From the NCBI RefSeq assembly GCF_014190875.1, contig NZ_JACHVS010000001.1, positions 1,674,001 to 1,738,000 on the forward strand: a stretch of DNA of 64,000 nucleotides, in the 5' to 3' direction. Of the stretch, positions 9,110-18,810 are shown in pieces. The position numbers and the translations under genes were made by a program. Numbering within the stretch: the stretch's first letter is position 1; each line of letters begins with the position of its first letter. This DNA comes from Paeniglutamicibacter cryotolerans (GTDB lineage Bacteria > Actinomycetota > Actinomycetes > Actinomycetales > Micrococcaceae). The notes below the pieces were generated by a model. It was given only the letters and a program-made list of their open reading frames with translations, did no database searches and was not told the origin of the DNA.

Positions 9110-10279
9110 GTGGACCTGTATGAATACCAGGCGCGCGATCTGTTTGAGTCGCACGGTGTACCCGTGCTGGCCGGCATCGTTGCGTACACACCTGAAGAAG
9201 CCAAGGCAGCAGCCGAGAAAATCGGCGGCGTCGTGGTTGTCAAAGCCCAGGTAAAGGTCGGAGGCCGCGGCAAGGCCGGCGGCGTAAAGGTCGCCAAGAC
9301 CGCCGACGAGGCCTTCGAGCACGCATCCAACATTCTCGGTATGGACATCAAGGGCCACACCGTGAACAAGGTCATGATCGCCCAGGGCGCCGACATCGCC
9401 GAGGAGTTCTACTTCTCGGTGCTGCTGGACCGCGCAAACCGCAACTACCTGGCCATGTGCTCGGTTGAAGGCGGCATGGAGATCGAAGAGCTTGCAGTCG
9501 AGCGCCCCGAGGCACTTGCCCGCATCTCCGTCGACCCGGCCGTCGGCATCGACCAGGCCAAGGCCGACGAGATCGTTGCAGCAGCAGGCTTCGCGCCGGA
9601 GCTGACCGAAAAGGTCGCTTCCGCCATCCTGAAGTTGTGGGACGTCTTCAAGAAGGAAGACGCCACCCTCGTCGAGGTCAACCCGCTGGTTCGCACCGGC
9701 GCCGGCGAGATCGTCGCCCTGGACGGCAAGGTCACCATCGACGAGAACGCCGAGTTCCGTCACCCGCACCACGCCGACCTTGAGGACAAGGAAGCCGCGG
9801 ATCCGCTGGAGGCCAAGGCCAAGGCTCAGGACCTGAACTACGTCAAGCTGGACGGCGAAGTAGGCATCATCGGTAACGGCGCAGGCCTGGTCATGTCGAC
9901 CCTGGACGTCGTCGCCTACGCCGGCGAGAACCACGGCAATGTGAAGCCCGCCAACTTCCTGGACATCGGCGGTGGAGCCTCCGCTGAGGTCATGGCCGCT
10001 GGCCTGGACGTCATCCTCAACGATGAGCAGGTCAAGTCCGTCTTCGTGAACGTCTTCGGCGGAATCACCGCCTGTGACGCAGTTGCCAAGGGCATCGTTG
10101 GCGCGCTGGCCGAGCTCGGCTCAGCAGCCAACAAGCCGCTGGTCGTCCGCCTCGACGGCAACAACGTCGAAGAGGGCCGCCGCATCCTGGCCGAGGCCAA
10201 CCACCCGCTGGTCACCCTGGCAGCAACCATGGACGAGGGCGCCGACAAGGCCGCCGAACTCGCCAACGCAGCGAAGTAA
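9110..10279 (+). CDS. sucC: Succinyl-CoA synthetase (ADP-forming) beta subunit
   Basis: SucC is the ATP-grasp subunit of the TCA-cycle enzyme that interconverts succinyl-CoA and succinate with substrate-level phosphorylation. The 389-residue length is standard. The N-terminus [19 protein letters not shown] and the ATP-grasp glycine loop GGRGKAGG (residues 50-57) are diagnostic, as is [12 protein letters not shown] in the CoA-ligase half. The start is GTG 9110 with GAAGGA upstream. sucD follows after 14 bases, so the two are co-transcribed and form the alpha-beta enzyme. Confidence 0.97.
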   Translation: MDLYEYQARDLFESHGVPVLAGIVAYTPEEAKAAAEKIGGVVVVKAQVKVGGRGKAGGVKVAKTADEAFEHASNILGMDIKGHTVNKVMIAQGADIAEEFYFSVLLDRANRNYLAMCSVEGGMEIEELAVERPEALARISVDPAVGIDQAKADEIVAAAGFAPELTEKVASAILKLWDVFKKEDATLVEVNPLVRTGAGEIVALDGKVTIDENAEFRHPHHADLEDKEAADPLEAKAKAQDLNYVKLDGEVGIIGNGAGLVMSTLDVVAYAGENHGNVKPANFLDIGGGASAEVMAAGLDVILNDEQVKSVFVNVFGGITACDAVAKGIVGALAELGSAANKPLVVRLDGNNVEEGRRILAEANHPLVTLAATMDEGADKAAELANAAK

Positions 10280-10293
10280 AGGGACTCGAACTC

Positions 10294-11196
10294 ATGAGCA
10301 TTTACGTAAACAAGGACTCCAAGGTCATCGTCCAGGGCATCACCGGCGGCGAAGGCACCAAGCACACCGCCCTGATGCTCAAGGCCGGCACCAACATCGT
10401 TGGTGGCGTCAACGCCCGCAAGGCCGGTACCACCGTCCTGCACGGCGACAAGGAGATCAAGGTCTTCGGCACGGTTGCAGAGTCCATCGCCGAAACCGGC
10501 GCCGACGTCTCGATCGTCTTCGTTCCGCCGGCATTCACCAAGGATGCAGTCGTTGAGGCCATCGAGGCCGGCATCGGCCTCGTCGTGGTCATCACCGAGG
10601 GTGTTCCGGTCCAGGACTCGGCCGAATTCTGGGCCCTGGCCCAGTCCAAGCTCGACGCCGACGGCAACCAGGTCACCCGCATCATCGGCCCGAACTGCCC
10701 CGGCATCATCACTCCGGGCGAGGCGCTGGTCGGCATCACGCCGAACAACATCACCTCCAAGGGCCCGATCGGCTTGGTCTCCAAATCCGGCACCCTGACC
10801 TACCAGATGATGTACGAACTGCGCGATCTGGGCTTCTCCTCCGCCATCGGCATCGGCGGCGACCCGGTCATCGGTACCACCCACATCGACGCCCTGGCTG
10901 CGTTCGAAGCGGATCCGGAAACCAAGGCCATCGTCATGATCGGTGAAATCGGCGGCGACGCCGAAGAGCGCGCAGCCGATTACATCAAGGCCCACGTCAC
11001 CAAGCCGGTCGTTGGCTACGTGGCAGGCTTCACCGCACCGGAGGGCAAGACCATGGGCCACGCCGGCGCCATCGTCTCCGGCTCCGCTGGTACGGCACAG
11101 GCCAAGAAGGAAGCGCTCGAGGCCGCTGGCGTGAAGGTCGGCAAGACCCCGTCCGAGACCGCTACGCTCCTGCGTGAGGTCTTCGCAGCCCTCTAA
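10294..11196 (+). CDS. sucD: Succinyl-CoA synthetase alpha subunit
   Basis: SucD binds CoA through an N-terminal Rossmann domain and carries the transient phosphohistidine. At 300 residues it is full length. [10 protein letters not shown] marks the CoA domain, [12 protein letters not shown] the linker, and [15 protein letters not shown] contains the active-site histidine (about residue 256). It is the second gene of the sucCD operon and is followed by a strong terminator. Confidence 0.97.
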   Translation: MSIYVNKDSKVIVQGITGGEGTKHTALMLKAGTNIVGGVNARKAGTTVLHGDKEIKVFGTVAESIAETGADVSIVFVPPAFTKDAVVEAIEAGIGLVVVITEGVPVQDSAEFWALAQSKLDADGNQVTRIIGPNCPGIITPGEALVGITPNNITSKGPIGLVSKSGTLTYQMMYELRDLGFSSAIGIGGDPVIGTTHIDALAAFEADPETKAIVMIGEIGGDAEERAADYIKAHVTKPVVGYVAGFTAPEGKTMGHAGAIVSGSAGTAQAKKEALEAAGVKVGKTPSETATLLREVFAAL

Positions 11197-11219
11197 GGAC
11201 TCTGTCCAGGCTTAGCCTG

Positions 11220-11265
11220 CCGATGGCCGGTGACCCGCATTGCGGGTCACCGGCCATCGGTTCTT
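11220..11265 (+). terminator. Terminator of sucCD
   Basis: A perfect 19-bp inverted repeat (11220-11238 and 11242-11260) with an ATT loop is followed by TTCTT. It lies 23 bases after the sucD stop. Confidence 0.9.
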
Positions 11266-11442
11266 AACCGGGTGGCCAGGCACGCAATGCCGTTTCCCGG
11301 ACTTTGGGAACGCGAAGGGCGCGCAGCCCTGAACTGGCCCGCGGTGCGAGACAATCGGAATGCTGCCCCCATTGCCCTGCGACGAACGCCGAAGCGCCCG
11401 CGGAACGTTCCCTGAAACACCTGCGCGAAAGCGCGCGGACTC

Positions 11443-12105
11443 ATGAACTTCAAGTCGATGGACCGGGGCCCCAAGCGGGCCCGACTGGCCGGTGCACATG
11501 GCATCGGGGACCTGCGGGCCATCGCCCGGCGCCCTTATCCCGCCCCCGGCCTTCCGGTAGGGCGGGCGGGAGGGAGGATCCCTCGAGGAGGATGCCCTAG
11601 GCCGGAACCTTGCAGCATGCACCGGGCTGGAATTCGTGCCCGGGGTGCTGCGCGATATCTCGAGGGTTGATACCTCCGCCACCATTGCCGGCCGGGCCCG
11701 CGCGATTCCGGTCGGCCTAGCCCCACCGGGCTGATCCGGCTGATGCCTGCGGAGGGCGAAACCGCCGGCGGGCATGCCGCTGCCGGGGCCCGGATCCTGG
11801 CTTCGCTCTCCACCATGTGCGCCGTCGCCAGCGCGGACGTTGCCGCCGCATCAGCTGCCGGCCATCGGGGAAGCCGTGGGGCCCCGGGCACCGGTGATAG
11901 CGGACTCGGGCATCCTCGTGGCGGCGGCATCGTGCCAAACCTTGCCGCCGGAGCGGATTCCACGCTCACCGGTGGAGCCTACCTCTACGGGCTGATGGCC
12001 GCAGGTAGGGCGAGGGTAGCGCAGGCACTGGAGGTCCTGGAAATACAAATGCGCATCGTCATGGCGTTGCTGTGGGGGTTGACTCGGTGGCCGGCCACGG
12101 GAGCA
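11443..12105 (+). pseudogene. Decayed FMN-dependent alpha-hydroxy-acid (L-lactate) dehydrogenase, LldD-like
   Basis: Fragments of an LldD-type enzyme occur in order on the plus strand but in different frames: HGIGDLRAIARR, then LEFVPGVLRDISRVDTS and IPVGLAP, then a frame change into PTGLIRLMPAEGETAGG and LSTM, then LPAIGEAVG and APVIADSGI, then GGAYLYGLMAAGRARV and MALL, and finally GVDSVAGHG. Several frameshifts are needed, and the central region between the LSTM block and the VIADSGI block (roughly 500 bases in a normal gene) is missing, including the FMN and substrate residues there. The relic spans about 660 bases against roughly 1,200 for an intact gene. No functional product is expected. 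Confidence 0.8.
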
Positions 12106-12107
12106 GG

Positions 12108-12148
12108 AAAATGCAGCAGGGGCCGACTAGGGATCGGCCCCTGCTGCA
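12108..12148 (-). terminator. Terminator of the P450 gene
   Basis: A perfect 15-bp repeat (12112-12126 and 12134-12148) with a 7-base loop is followed on the minus strand by ATTTTCC (A run at 12108-12111 on plus). It ends the leftward P450 transcript 19 bases after its stop. Confidence 0.85.
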
Positions 12149-12166
12149 TGACTCGGTGTGGCCTCC

Positions 12167-13375
12167 CTATGCGGCGGTGACTGTCACGGGGATCGAGGAC
12201 CAGCCGCGCAGGGTGGTGTGCAGGAACTGTTCGGGTTCGGCCGTCAACTCTATGGACTTCACCCGGCGGGCCAGCTCGGTGAGCAGCACGTCCATTTCCA
12301 GCCGGGAGAGCGGCTGGCCAACGCACTGGTGGATGCCCATGCCGAAGGCCAGGTGTCCACCGGCCTGCCGGGTGATGTCGTACTGGTCGGCCGTGGGGCC
12401 CCAGCGCTCGGCGTCCCGGTTTGCCGAACCGACGAACACGGCGACCTTTGTGTCGGCCGGCAGCTGCATCCCGCTGAGCACGGTGTCCTGGGACGTGGTG
12501 CGGTAGAAGGACTGGAAGGGGGACTCGAAGCGGAAGGCCTCGTCGATGGCGAACTTCACCAGTTTCGGGTTCTCGTGGACCTTGGCGTACTGCTCCGGGT
12601 GGTTGACCAGGGTCAGTAGCGTGGCTCCGAGGGAGAAGATGGTGGTGTCCAGTCCAGCCGAGAGCATGGCGCGCACCAGCAGGGCCGCCTGGTCGGGGCT
12701 GATGTCACCGTTGTCGGCGCTGTCCCAGATCTGGGCGCCGAGCGAGCCCGGGGTCAGGTTTTCGCGGGCCGTGTTGGCCATTGCCCAGTCGTTGGTCCCG
12801 GCGCCGGCTTCGAAGTGCTGGCGGGCCAGGTCGTTGTACGGGCCGAAGGTGGAGAAGTTCGCGGCACCCAGGGCGTGCAGGTGCTCGGCCCGGCCCTCGC
12901 GGGGGATGCCGACGGCGTCGCCGAATGCACGGATCGGGAAGACCTCGGCCATGTCCTTGATGAGATCGAAGGAGCCGCGTTCCAACAGCGAGTCGATTAG
13001 TTCGGTGGCGTAGGCCTCGAAGCCGGTCCGCAGCGAACGGACCCCGCGGGGGGAGATGACGCCGGCGATGGCCTGGCGCATGTCGGTGTGGATGGGCGGA
13101 TCCGATTCCATGATGCCCTGTGCCCGCCAGCCCGGTTCGTGGTGCAGGTTCTTGGGGCCGGCTCCGGCTCCGGAGATGAACGTGCGGTAATCGTCGAGGA
13201 CGGTCTTGCATTCCTCGAAGCGGGTGACGGCGTGCAGCCCGTGTTCCTGCATCATCACGACCGGACCGGCCTGGCGCATGGTCTCGAACAGCGGGTATGG
13301 ATTGGCCAAATGCTCAGGCGAGTAGGGGTCTTCGCTAATGACCGGGACCGTTGAAGCTGCGATCGCTGATTCCAT
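12167..13375 (-). CDS. Cytochrome P450, CYP199-like
   Basis: This soluble 402-residue P450 has the I-helix motif SAGLDTT (about residue 240), the K-helix ExxR as EAFR, and the heme loop FGMGIHQCVGQP with the cysteine ligand at residue 351. The overall pattern (SANRDAERW, DITRQAGGH, FESPFQSFYRTT) resembles the CYP199 family of para-substituted benzoate/cinnamate O-demethylases as remembered. The conserved SRGVGL segment that anchors the substrate carboxylate there is replaced by SGAGAG, so the substrate probably differs. It is transcribed away from the IclR-ammonia-lyase operon across a shared 176-bp control region. No ferredoxin is adjacent; the reductase at 19956 is a plausible electron donor. 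The reaction itself is inferred. Confidence 0.9.
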   Translation of the reverse strand: MESAIAASTVPVISEDPYSPEHLANPYPLFETMRQAGPVVMMQEHGLHAVTRFEECKTVLDDYRTFISGAGAGPKNLHHEPGWRAQGIMESDPPIHTDMRQAIAGVISPRGVRSLRTGFEAYATELIDSLLERGSFDLIKDMAEVFPIRAFGDAVGIPREGRAEHLHALGAANFSTFGPYNDLARQHFEAGAGTNDWAMANTARENLTPGSLGAQIWDSADNGDISPDQAALLVRAMLSAGLDTTIFSLGATLLTLVNHPEQYAKVHENPKLVKFAIDEAFRFESPFQSFYRTTSQDTVLSGMQLPADTKVAVFVGSANRDAERWGPTADQYDITRQAGGHLAFGMGIHQCVGQPLSRLEMDVLLTELARRVKSIELTAEPEQFLHTTLRGWSSIPVTVTAA

Positions 13376-13442
13376 GGATGCCTCCCGAAAGTAATGGTGA
13401 ATGAAAACAACCTAGCGATCTGCGGGACTGCAGGTTAATTTG

Positions 13443-13461
13443 ATTCTCATTATGTGAGAAT
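13443..13461. promoter_or_regulatory. Palindromic operator between P450 and IclR genes
   Basis: ATTCTCA (13443-13449) and TGAGAAT (13455-13461) form a perfect 7-bp inverted repeat around TTATG, in an AT-rich patch of an otherwise GC-rich intergenic region. Its position 90 bases before the iclR start and 68 bases from the P450 start fits a site through which the IclR protein controls both transcripts. Confidence 0.6.
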
Positions 13462-13551
13462 GGAAATTGTCCTCCGAGTGCGGACAGGGGAATATCTATC
13501 GAGTGCCACTGATGTGCGGTGAATCACACCGGAAGATGAAGGGAGTGGGGG

Positions 13552-14337
13552 ATGTCATCGTCCTTTGAGCGCGGACTGAAAATCCTGGCGGAAATAGCGT
13601 CCAGCGGCGAAACAACAGTCGACGATGTGGCCCTGAAACTTGGCATTCCGGTTAGCACTGCCTACCGCTACTTCAAGGTCCTGCGCGATCAGGATTTCGT
13701 GGCCGAAGACGACGGGCGCTACCGTGCCGGAAGGACCTTGCTGAACATCTCCGGCCAGCCGGTGGCACAGTCCCTGCTGTCGGAGGTGGGGAACGCCGTT
13801 CTGCGTTCGATCGTGGACCGGGTCGGCGAGACCGCGGTGATGATCGTACGGGTCGGCGACCACGCCATGTGCCTGCGTCGCGAGGAACCCGACAAGGCAT
13901 TGAAATACACCTTCGCCGTGAACGAGCTTCTACCCCTCTACGCCGGGGCCGGACAACGGATGCTTCTCGCCTGGGCGCCGCAGGAAGTCCTCCACCAGGT
14001 CCTCTCCGGGCCGATGGCCCGCTTCACCAATCACACGCTGACCCGCGAACAGATCTTGGCCAGCATCCCGCAGATCCGCGCTTCGGGGCTGGTCCTCTCC
14101 CGCGGGGAGCTGGAGGAGGGCGCGGTGTCCATCGCCGTCCCCGTCTTCAGCCGTGGCGAGGTGGTCTGTTCGCTGAACGTTGCCGGCCCGGAAAACCGCT
14201 GCGGATCCAAGCTCTGGATCGCCTCGACACTGAAGGTCATGCGCGCGGCGGCCAACAACCTCACAGACTCGCTGCAAAGCAGCACACCGAACAAATCAAC
14301 TAGGGAGACCCTTGATGACTACAGCAGTATTGCCTGA
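13552..14337 (+). CDS. IclR-family transcriptional regulator
   Basis: This 261-residue protein has an N-terminal winged helix (TVDDVALKLGIPVSTAYRYFK, about residues 21-41) and a C-terminal GAF-like IclR effector domain with LYAGAGQRMLLAW and VSIAVPVFSRGEVV. IclR regulators commonly control aromatic or amino-acid catabolic operons next to them. The ATG at 13552 follows GAAGGGAG. Its 3' end overlaps the ammonia-lyase start by 23 bases, so the regulator is the first gene of the operon and probably sees the pathway substrate or an intermediate. The palindrome at 13443-13461 is its likely operator. Confidence 0.9.
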   Translation: MSSSFERGLKILAEIASSGETTVDDVALKLGIPVSTAYRYFKVLRDQDFVAEDDGRYRAGRTLLNISGQPVAQSLLSEVGNAVLRSIVDRVGETAVMIVRVGDHAMCLRREEPDKALKYTFAVNELLPLYAGAGQRMLLAWAPQEVLHQVLSGPMARFTNHTLTREQILASIPQIRASGLVLSRGELEEGAVSIAVPVFSRGEVVCSLNVAGPENRCGSKLWIASTLKVMRAAANNLTDSLQSSTPNKSTRETLDDYSSIA

Positions 14338-15991
14338 GACCGCACCGGTGACCATCGGCGTGCACCGCGCGACGCTGGAAGACCTGATCCAGGTTGCCCG
14401 CCACCGCCGCCCGGTCCTCATCGACGACGCCGTCTTCGACGTCATGCGCCCGTCCCAGGACTGGCTTGAGGGCGTCGTGGACTCAATGGGCAAGGACAAG
14501 GAAACGCCCCCGATCTACTCGATCAACACCGGATTCGGTTCGTTGGCCGGACGACGGGCCTTCGCCGAACCGTCCGACGCCGCCGAGCTGTCCCGCCGCC
14601 TTGTGCTCTCCAACGCCTCCGGTGTCGGACGCTACGTGGACGAGGAAGTCGTCCGCGCGACGATGTTCATCCGCGTCGTCTCGCTGACCCAGGGCTATTC
14701 CGGCATCCGCCCGGAAATCGTCACCACGCTCGTCGAGATGCTCAACGCCGGTGTCTGCCCGGCCATTCCCGAATACGGTTCGCTCGGGGCCTCGGGCGAC
14801 TTGATCCCGCTGGCCCACGTGGCCATCGTGATGTCCCGCTCGCACACCGGCGAGGACATCGAGCTGGACTCCGGCGAGGCAATGCTCGATGGCAAGGTCG
14901 TCTCCGGGATCAAGGCCATGGAAGCAGCGGGCATCGACCGCCTGCCGCTGGGCGCCAAGGACGGACTGGCGCTGCTCAACGGCACTTCCTTCTCCGCTGC
15001 GCAGGCTGCACTGGCCCTCTACGACGCGCAGAACCTGCTCGAAACGGCACAGATCACCGCCGCCATGAGCATCGAGGCGCTGATGGGCTTCGGCGACGCG
15101 TTCATCGACGAACTGCACCAGGCCCGCGGCCAGCGCGGTCAGATCGAGGTGGCAGCTCGCATCCGCGAGCTGCTCGCCGGGTCAACCCTGATCGATGGCA
15201 ACGCCTCCACCGATCCGGTCCGCCAGCCCCCGCAGGACGCCTATTCGCTGCGCTGCGTCCCGCAGGTCTTCGGCCCGATCAAGGACACCCTGGCCTTTGC
15301 CGCGGGCATCCTGGAGAACGAGATCAACGCGGCGACTGACAATCCGCTGATCTTCCCCTCGCTGCCGGACACCCGTTCGCTCAAGGCCGTCTCGGGCGGA
15401 AACTTCCACGCCGAATACGTCGCCTTCGCGGCAGACTTCATCTCCATCGTGGTCACCGAGATCGGCTCGATCACCGAGCGTCGGCTCTTCCGCCTGGACG
15501 ACGGCACGTTGAACCGCGGGCTGCCGGACATGTTGATCGACTCGGAGCAGACCGGAATGGACTGCGGCTACATGCTTCCGCAGTACCTGGCTGCCGCATT
15601 GGTATCGGACTGCAAGACCCTGGCTCACCCGGACTCGGTGGATTCCATCCCCACCTGCGCCAACCAGGAAGACCATGTCTCCATGGCGAACAACGCCGGA
15701 CGGCACGCCCGGCAGATCGTGGCGAACATCGAATCGGTGGTCGGCATCGAACTGCTCATGGCGGCCCAGGCCCTCGAACTACGTCTGGGCCTTGAGGCCA
15801 CGGCCGATGCCCGCCTGAGCCCGGCCGCCACGGCGGCGCTGGCCTTGGTTCGCGGCAGCAAGTCGGCAGATGGCCGTCCGATCGACCACATTAGCCAGGA
15901 CGTCGTGCTCTACCCGCGGGTCCGCAAGGCATTGGACCTGGTTCATGAGGGCGCCGTTGTCGAGGCGGTAAACCAGGTGCTAGCCGGCTAA
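14315..15991 (+). CDS. Histidine/aromatic amino-acid ammonia-lyase homologue
   Basis: This 558-residue protein belongs to the MIO-dependent lyase family, which eliminates ammonia from an alpha-amino acid to give a 2,3-unsaturated acid. The MIO-forming Ala159-Ser160-Gly161 lies in GSLGASGDLIPLAH. Residues matching the HAL active site are kept: Tyr in YSINTGFG, QDAYSLR, NFHAE and the glutamate in NQEDHVSM. The exception is the selectivity position: bacterial HAL has Ser-His in VLSHAAG and tyrosine lyases have His-Leu, while here it is Ser99-Asn100 (VLSNASG). The substrate is therefore uncertain. ATG 14315 has GGGAG upstream. Genes for the rest of a hut pathway are absent; it is followed by an amino-acid ABC transporter. 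Confidence 0.88.
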   Translation: MTTAVLPETAPVTIGVHRATLEDLIQVARHRRPVLIDDAVFDVMRPSQDWLEGVVDSMGKDKETPPIYSINTGFGSLAGRRAFAEPSDAAELSRRLVLSNASGVGRYVDEEVVRATMFIRVVSLTQGYSGIRPEIVTTLVEMLNAGVCPAIPEYGSLGASGDLIPLAHVAIVMSRSHTGEDIELDSGEAMLDGKVVSGIKAMEAAGIDRLPLGAKDGLALLNGTSFSAAQAALALYDAQNLLETAQITAAMSIEALMGFGDAFIDELHQARGQRGQIEVAARIRELLAGSTLIDGNASTDPVRQPPQDAYSLRCVPQVFGPIKDTLAFAAGILENEINAATDNPLIFPSLPDTRSLKAVSGGNFHAEYVAFAADFISIVVTEIGSITERRLFRLDDGTLNRGLPDMLIDSEQTGMDCGYMLPQYLAAALVSDCKTLAHPDSVDSIPTCANQEDHVSMANNAGRHARQIVANIESVVGIELLMAAQALELRLGLEATADARLSPAATAALALVRGSKSADGRPIDHISQDVVLYPRVRKALDLVHEGAVVEAVNQVLAG

Positions 15992-16019
15992 CGGTGCACT
16001 GAATCCCACTACGCATCGT

Positions 16020-16049
16020 GGGCGTCCGGCCGCCACTGGCCGGACGCCC
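16020..16049 (+). other. Intra-operon hairpin
   Basis: A perfect 12-bp inverted repeat (16020-16031 and 16038-16049) with a 6-base loop lies in the 147-bp gap between the lyase and the binding-protein gene. It has no T tract, so it more likely stabilises or attenuates the mRNA than fully terminates it, which would allow a different level of binding protein. Confidence 0.5.
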
Positions 16050-16138
16050 TAGAACACCACATCCCAACCCCCCGCCGCCGATGGTCGGGGATCAAGGCCC
16101 AGAAGTTCCGAGAACAGCACACATAGGGAGTACGAATC

Positions 16139-17038
16139 ATGAAAAACACGAATCGCACCATCCGTTCCACCGCCCTGGGCGCCCTGGCCGTTGCCGCCAT
16201 GATCAGCCTGAGCGCCTGCGGCGGAGCAGCCGATGCAGAGAAGCCGTCGGCTGCCGAAAATACGGCACCGCTGTTCAAGGAACTGCCGGAGAAGGTCCAG
16301 AAGGCCGGGACCATCAACGTGGCCAGCAACGTCGAATACCCGCCGTTCGAATCCTTCGACACGGACGGCACCACCATCGTGGGCATCGACCGGGAAATTG
16401 CCGACGAACTGGAGAAGCAGCTTGGCGTCACCATGAAGTTCGACAACATCGCCTTCGACGCGATCATCCCCGGTCTGTCCTCGGCCCGCTATGACATGGC
16501 CATGTCGGCGATGTCCGACACGGTCGAGCGCCAGAAGGTAGTGAACTTCCTCGATTACTTCTCCGCAGGCGGCGGCATCATGACCTCCACCGCGAATGCC
16601 TCGACCTACAAGACCCTCGATGACCTCTGCGGTACGCACGTGGGTATCGTGAAGGGCACCACCGAGGACGCCGATGCCGCTGCAGCCTCCAAGAAGTGTG
16701 AAGACGCGGGCAAGGAAAAGATCGAGGTCACGATCTTCGCCGGCCAGAACCAGGCCGTCTTGGCGCTGGAGTCCGACCGCGTCGATGCCTTCCTGGTGGA
16801 CTCCACCTCCGGTTCGGTGGTTGCCGCCGGCTCCAAGGGCGCACTGGCCATGGGCGAGCGATACCAGGACCTGGCCTTCGGCATCGTCTTCCCCAAGGAC
16901 CAGGAACAGCTGATGGGCGCCATCCAGAAGGGTCTGGAAGCCATCAAGGCCGACGGAAGCTACGAGAAAATCCTGACCAGCTACGACATGGCCGACCACG
17001 CGATGGACAGCTTCCCGGTTAACGGCGTCAAGGAATGA
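16139..17038 (+). CDS. ABC transporter amino-acid-binding lipoprotein
   Basis: This 299-residue extracytoplasmic solute-binding protein of family 3 (SBP_bac_3) has a lipoprotein signal peptide ending in LSAC with Cys27 as the lipidated residue. Family features include VASNVEYPPFES near the mature N-terminus, VGIDREIADEL, FDAIIPGLSSARYDM and MSDTVERQK. Such proteins feed polar amino-acid ABC importers. Its stop overlaps the permease start (ATGA), and with the following two genes it makes a complete importer. The ligand is presumably the amino acid degraded by the ammonia-lyase (inference). Confidence 0.92.
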   Translation: MKNTNRTIRSTALGALAVAAMISLSACGGAADAEKPSAAENTAPLFKELPEKVQKAGTINVASNVEYPPFESFDTDGTTIVGIDREIADELEKQLGVTMKFDNIAFDAIIPGLSSARYDMAMSAMSDTVERQKVVNFLDYFSAGGGIMTSTANASTYKTLDDLCGTHVGIVKGTTEDADAAAASKKCEDAGKEKIEVTIFAGQNQAVLALESDRVDAFLVDSTSGSVVAAGSKGALAMGERYQDLAFGIVFPKDQEQLMGAIQKGLEAIKADGSYEKILTSYDMADHAMDSFPVNGVKE

Positions 17039-17994
17039 GCGCCGCCTTGCACCGAAACGAAGAACCTGAACTGCGTGTCATCCCGGCCCGGTACACGGGT
17101 CGCTGGGTAGCGGCAGTCGTCGTGGTGGGTCTCCTGGGGATGCTCATCTATGCGATGTTCACCAACGATCGATTCCACTGGGACGTGGTGGGAGAATACC
17201 TCTTTGCCCCTCCGGTCATTTCCGGTCTGGGCAGGACCCTGCTGCTGACGGCGATCTCGATGGTCATCGGCATCCTGCTGGGCATCGTGGTAGCCGTATG
17301 CCGGCTCTCCAGCAATCCGATCCTATCCACCGCCGCCTGGGGCTACTCCTGGTTCTTCCGCGGTACCCCGCTGATGGTGCAGCTGCTGTTCTGGTTCTTC
17401 CTCGCGGCGCTGGTACCCACCATTGGCCTCGGCGTACCCTTCGGTCCCGAACTGCTCTCGATCGATACCAACTCGGTGATCTCCCCGTTCACCGCAGCGC
17501 TGCTGGGGTTGGCACTGAACGAGGGCGCATACATGGGCGAGATCGTGCGCTCGGGCATCCGGGCCATCCCGCCGGGACAGACCGAGGCGGCCAAGGCCAT
17601 TGGCATGTCGCGGCTGCAGACCATGCGCCGGGTCGTGCTTCCCCAGGCAATGCGCGTGATCATCCCGCCGACCGGCAACGAGACCATCGGCATGCTCAAG
17701 TACACCTCGTTGGTGATCGTGATCGGCTACTCCGAGCTGCTCACCAGCGTTTCGATCATCTACTCACGCAACTTCCAGACCATCCCGCTGCTGATTGTCG
17801 CCGCGATCTGGTATCTGGCAGTCACCGCCGTGCTGTCCGTCGCCCAGTACTTCGTCGAGGGTTACTTCGAACGCGGCTTCACCCCGACCAAGGGAAAGAA
17901 GCCGTCAGCCCCTGCCGCAGCCAATCAGGTGCCGGCCGTGGAGACGGAACCCACCGGCGCACGGAACGAAACCGAATTGGAGCCCACCAAATGA
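17035..17994 (+). CDS. Amino-acid ABC transporter permease
   Basis: This 319-residue HisM/GlnP-type permease has an N-terminal membrane anchor, four to five further helices and the cytoplasmic coupling motif [22 protein letters not shown] (EAA loop). A polar 40-residue tail ends the protein. It overlaps the binding-protein gene by 4 bases and the ATPase gene by 4 bases, indicating translational coupling. One permease gene suggests a homodimeric channel. Confidence 0.92.
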   Translation: MSAALHRNEEPELRVIPARYTGRWVAAVVVVGLLGMLIYAMFTNDRFHWDVVGEYLFAPPVISGLGRTLLLTAISMVIGILLGIVVAVCRLSSNPILSTAAWGYSWFFRGTPLMVQLLFWFFLAALVPTIGLGVPFGPELLSIDTNSVISPFTAALLGLALNEGAYMGEIVRSGIRAIPPGQTEAAKAIGMSRLQTMRRVVLPQAMRVIIPPTGNETIGMLKYTSLVIVIGYSELLTSVSIIYSRNFQTIPLLIVAAIWYLAVTAVLSVAQYFVEGYFERGFTPTKGKKPSAPAAANQVPAVETEPTGARNETELEPTK

Positions 17995-18758
17995 GCGAAC
18001 CCATGCTGCGGGCACGCAATGTCCACAAGTCCTTCGGACATCTGGAAATCCTCAAGGGTATCTCGCTCGAGGTGCAGACCGGGCAGGTCGCCTGCCTGCT
18101 GGGGCCGTCGGGCTCCGGGAAGTCGACCTTCCTGCGCTGCATCAACCACCTGGAAAAGATCAATGACGGTGAGCTCTGGGTTCGCGGTGAACGCATCGGC
18201 TACCGACGGGCGGGCAACAAGCTGCACGAGCTGAAGGAAAACGAAACCGCGAAACAACGCGCCTCGGTGGGCATGGTGTTCCAGCAGTTCAACCTCTTCC
18301 CGCACCGCACGGCGCTGGAAAACGTCGTCGAGGGCCCCACCGTTGTGCAGCGGGTACCCCGGGCGCAGGCCATTCGCGAGGGCATGGAACTGCTGGACCG
18401 CGTTGGCCTGGCCGACAAGCATAAGCACTATCCGGCTCAGCTGTCCGGTGGGCAGCAGCAGCGCGTGGCCATTGCCCGCGCGCTGGCGCTCAAACCCAAG
18501 CTGATGCTCTTCGACGAGCCGACCAGTGCGCTGGACCCCGAGCTCGTGGGTGAGGTGCTGGAGGTGATGACCTCGCTGGCCGCCTCGGGCATGACCATGA
18601 TCGTGGTGACCCATGAGATGGGCTTCGCCAAGGAAGTCGGAGACGTCGTACACTTCATGGCCGACGGGCAGCTGGTCGAATCCGGAACCCCGACCCAGGT
18701 GCTGGAGAATCCGCGCGAGGCACGGACCCAGGCCTTCCTCTCCAAGGTCCTGGCCTAG
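17991..18758 (+). CDS. Amino-acid ABC transporter ATP-binding protein
   Basis: This 255-residue GlnQ/HisP-type ATPase has Walker [11 protein letters not shown]-loop [10 protein letters not shown], signature LSGGQQQR, Walker [13 protein letters not shown] and the H-loop THEM. ATG 17991 overlaps the permease stop and is the correct start. A 30-residue insertion around [13 protein letters not shown] between Walker A and the Q-loop is common in this subfamily. It energises uptake through the two genes before it. Confidence 0.94.
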   Translation: MSEPMLRARNVHKSFGHLEILKGISLEVQTGQVACLLGPSGSGKSTFLRCINHLEKINDGELWVRGERIGYRRAGNKLHELKENETAKQRASVGMVFQQFNLFPHRTALENVVEGPTVVQRVPRAQAIREGMELLDRVGLADKHKHYPAQLSGGQQQRVAIARALALKPKLMLFDEPTSALDPELVGEVLEVMTSLAASGMTMIVVTHEMGFAKEVGDVVHFMADGQLVESGTPTQVLENPREARTQAFLSKVLA

Positions 18759-18810
18759 CCGCCATGGACACCACCCGGCAGACCAGCAACCAACGAAGGG
18801 AAGTAGACCA

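Noticed and set aside
9014..9934. Long open frame on the minus strand opposite sucC
   Set aside because: It mirrors the codon bias of sucC and has no ribosome site or recognisable domain. The same applies to long antisense frames opposite other genes, such as 1684-2733, 19482-21014 and 40538-42091.
11212..11775. 187-codon minus-strand frame downstream of sucD
   Set aside because: Composition is arginine- and proline-rich without domains, and it covers the sucCD terminator and the lldD-like relic, which explain the sequence better.
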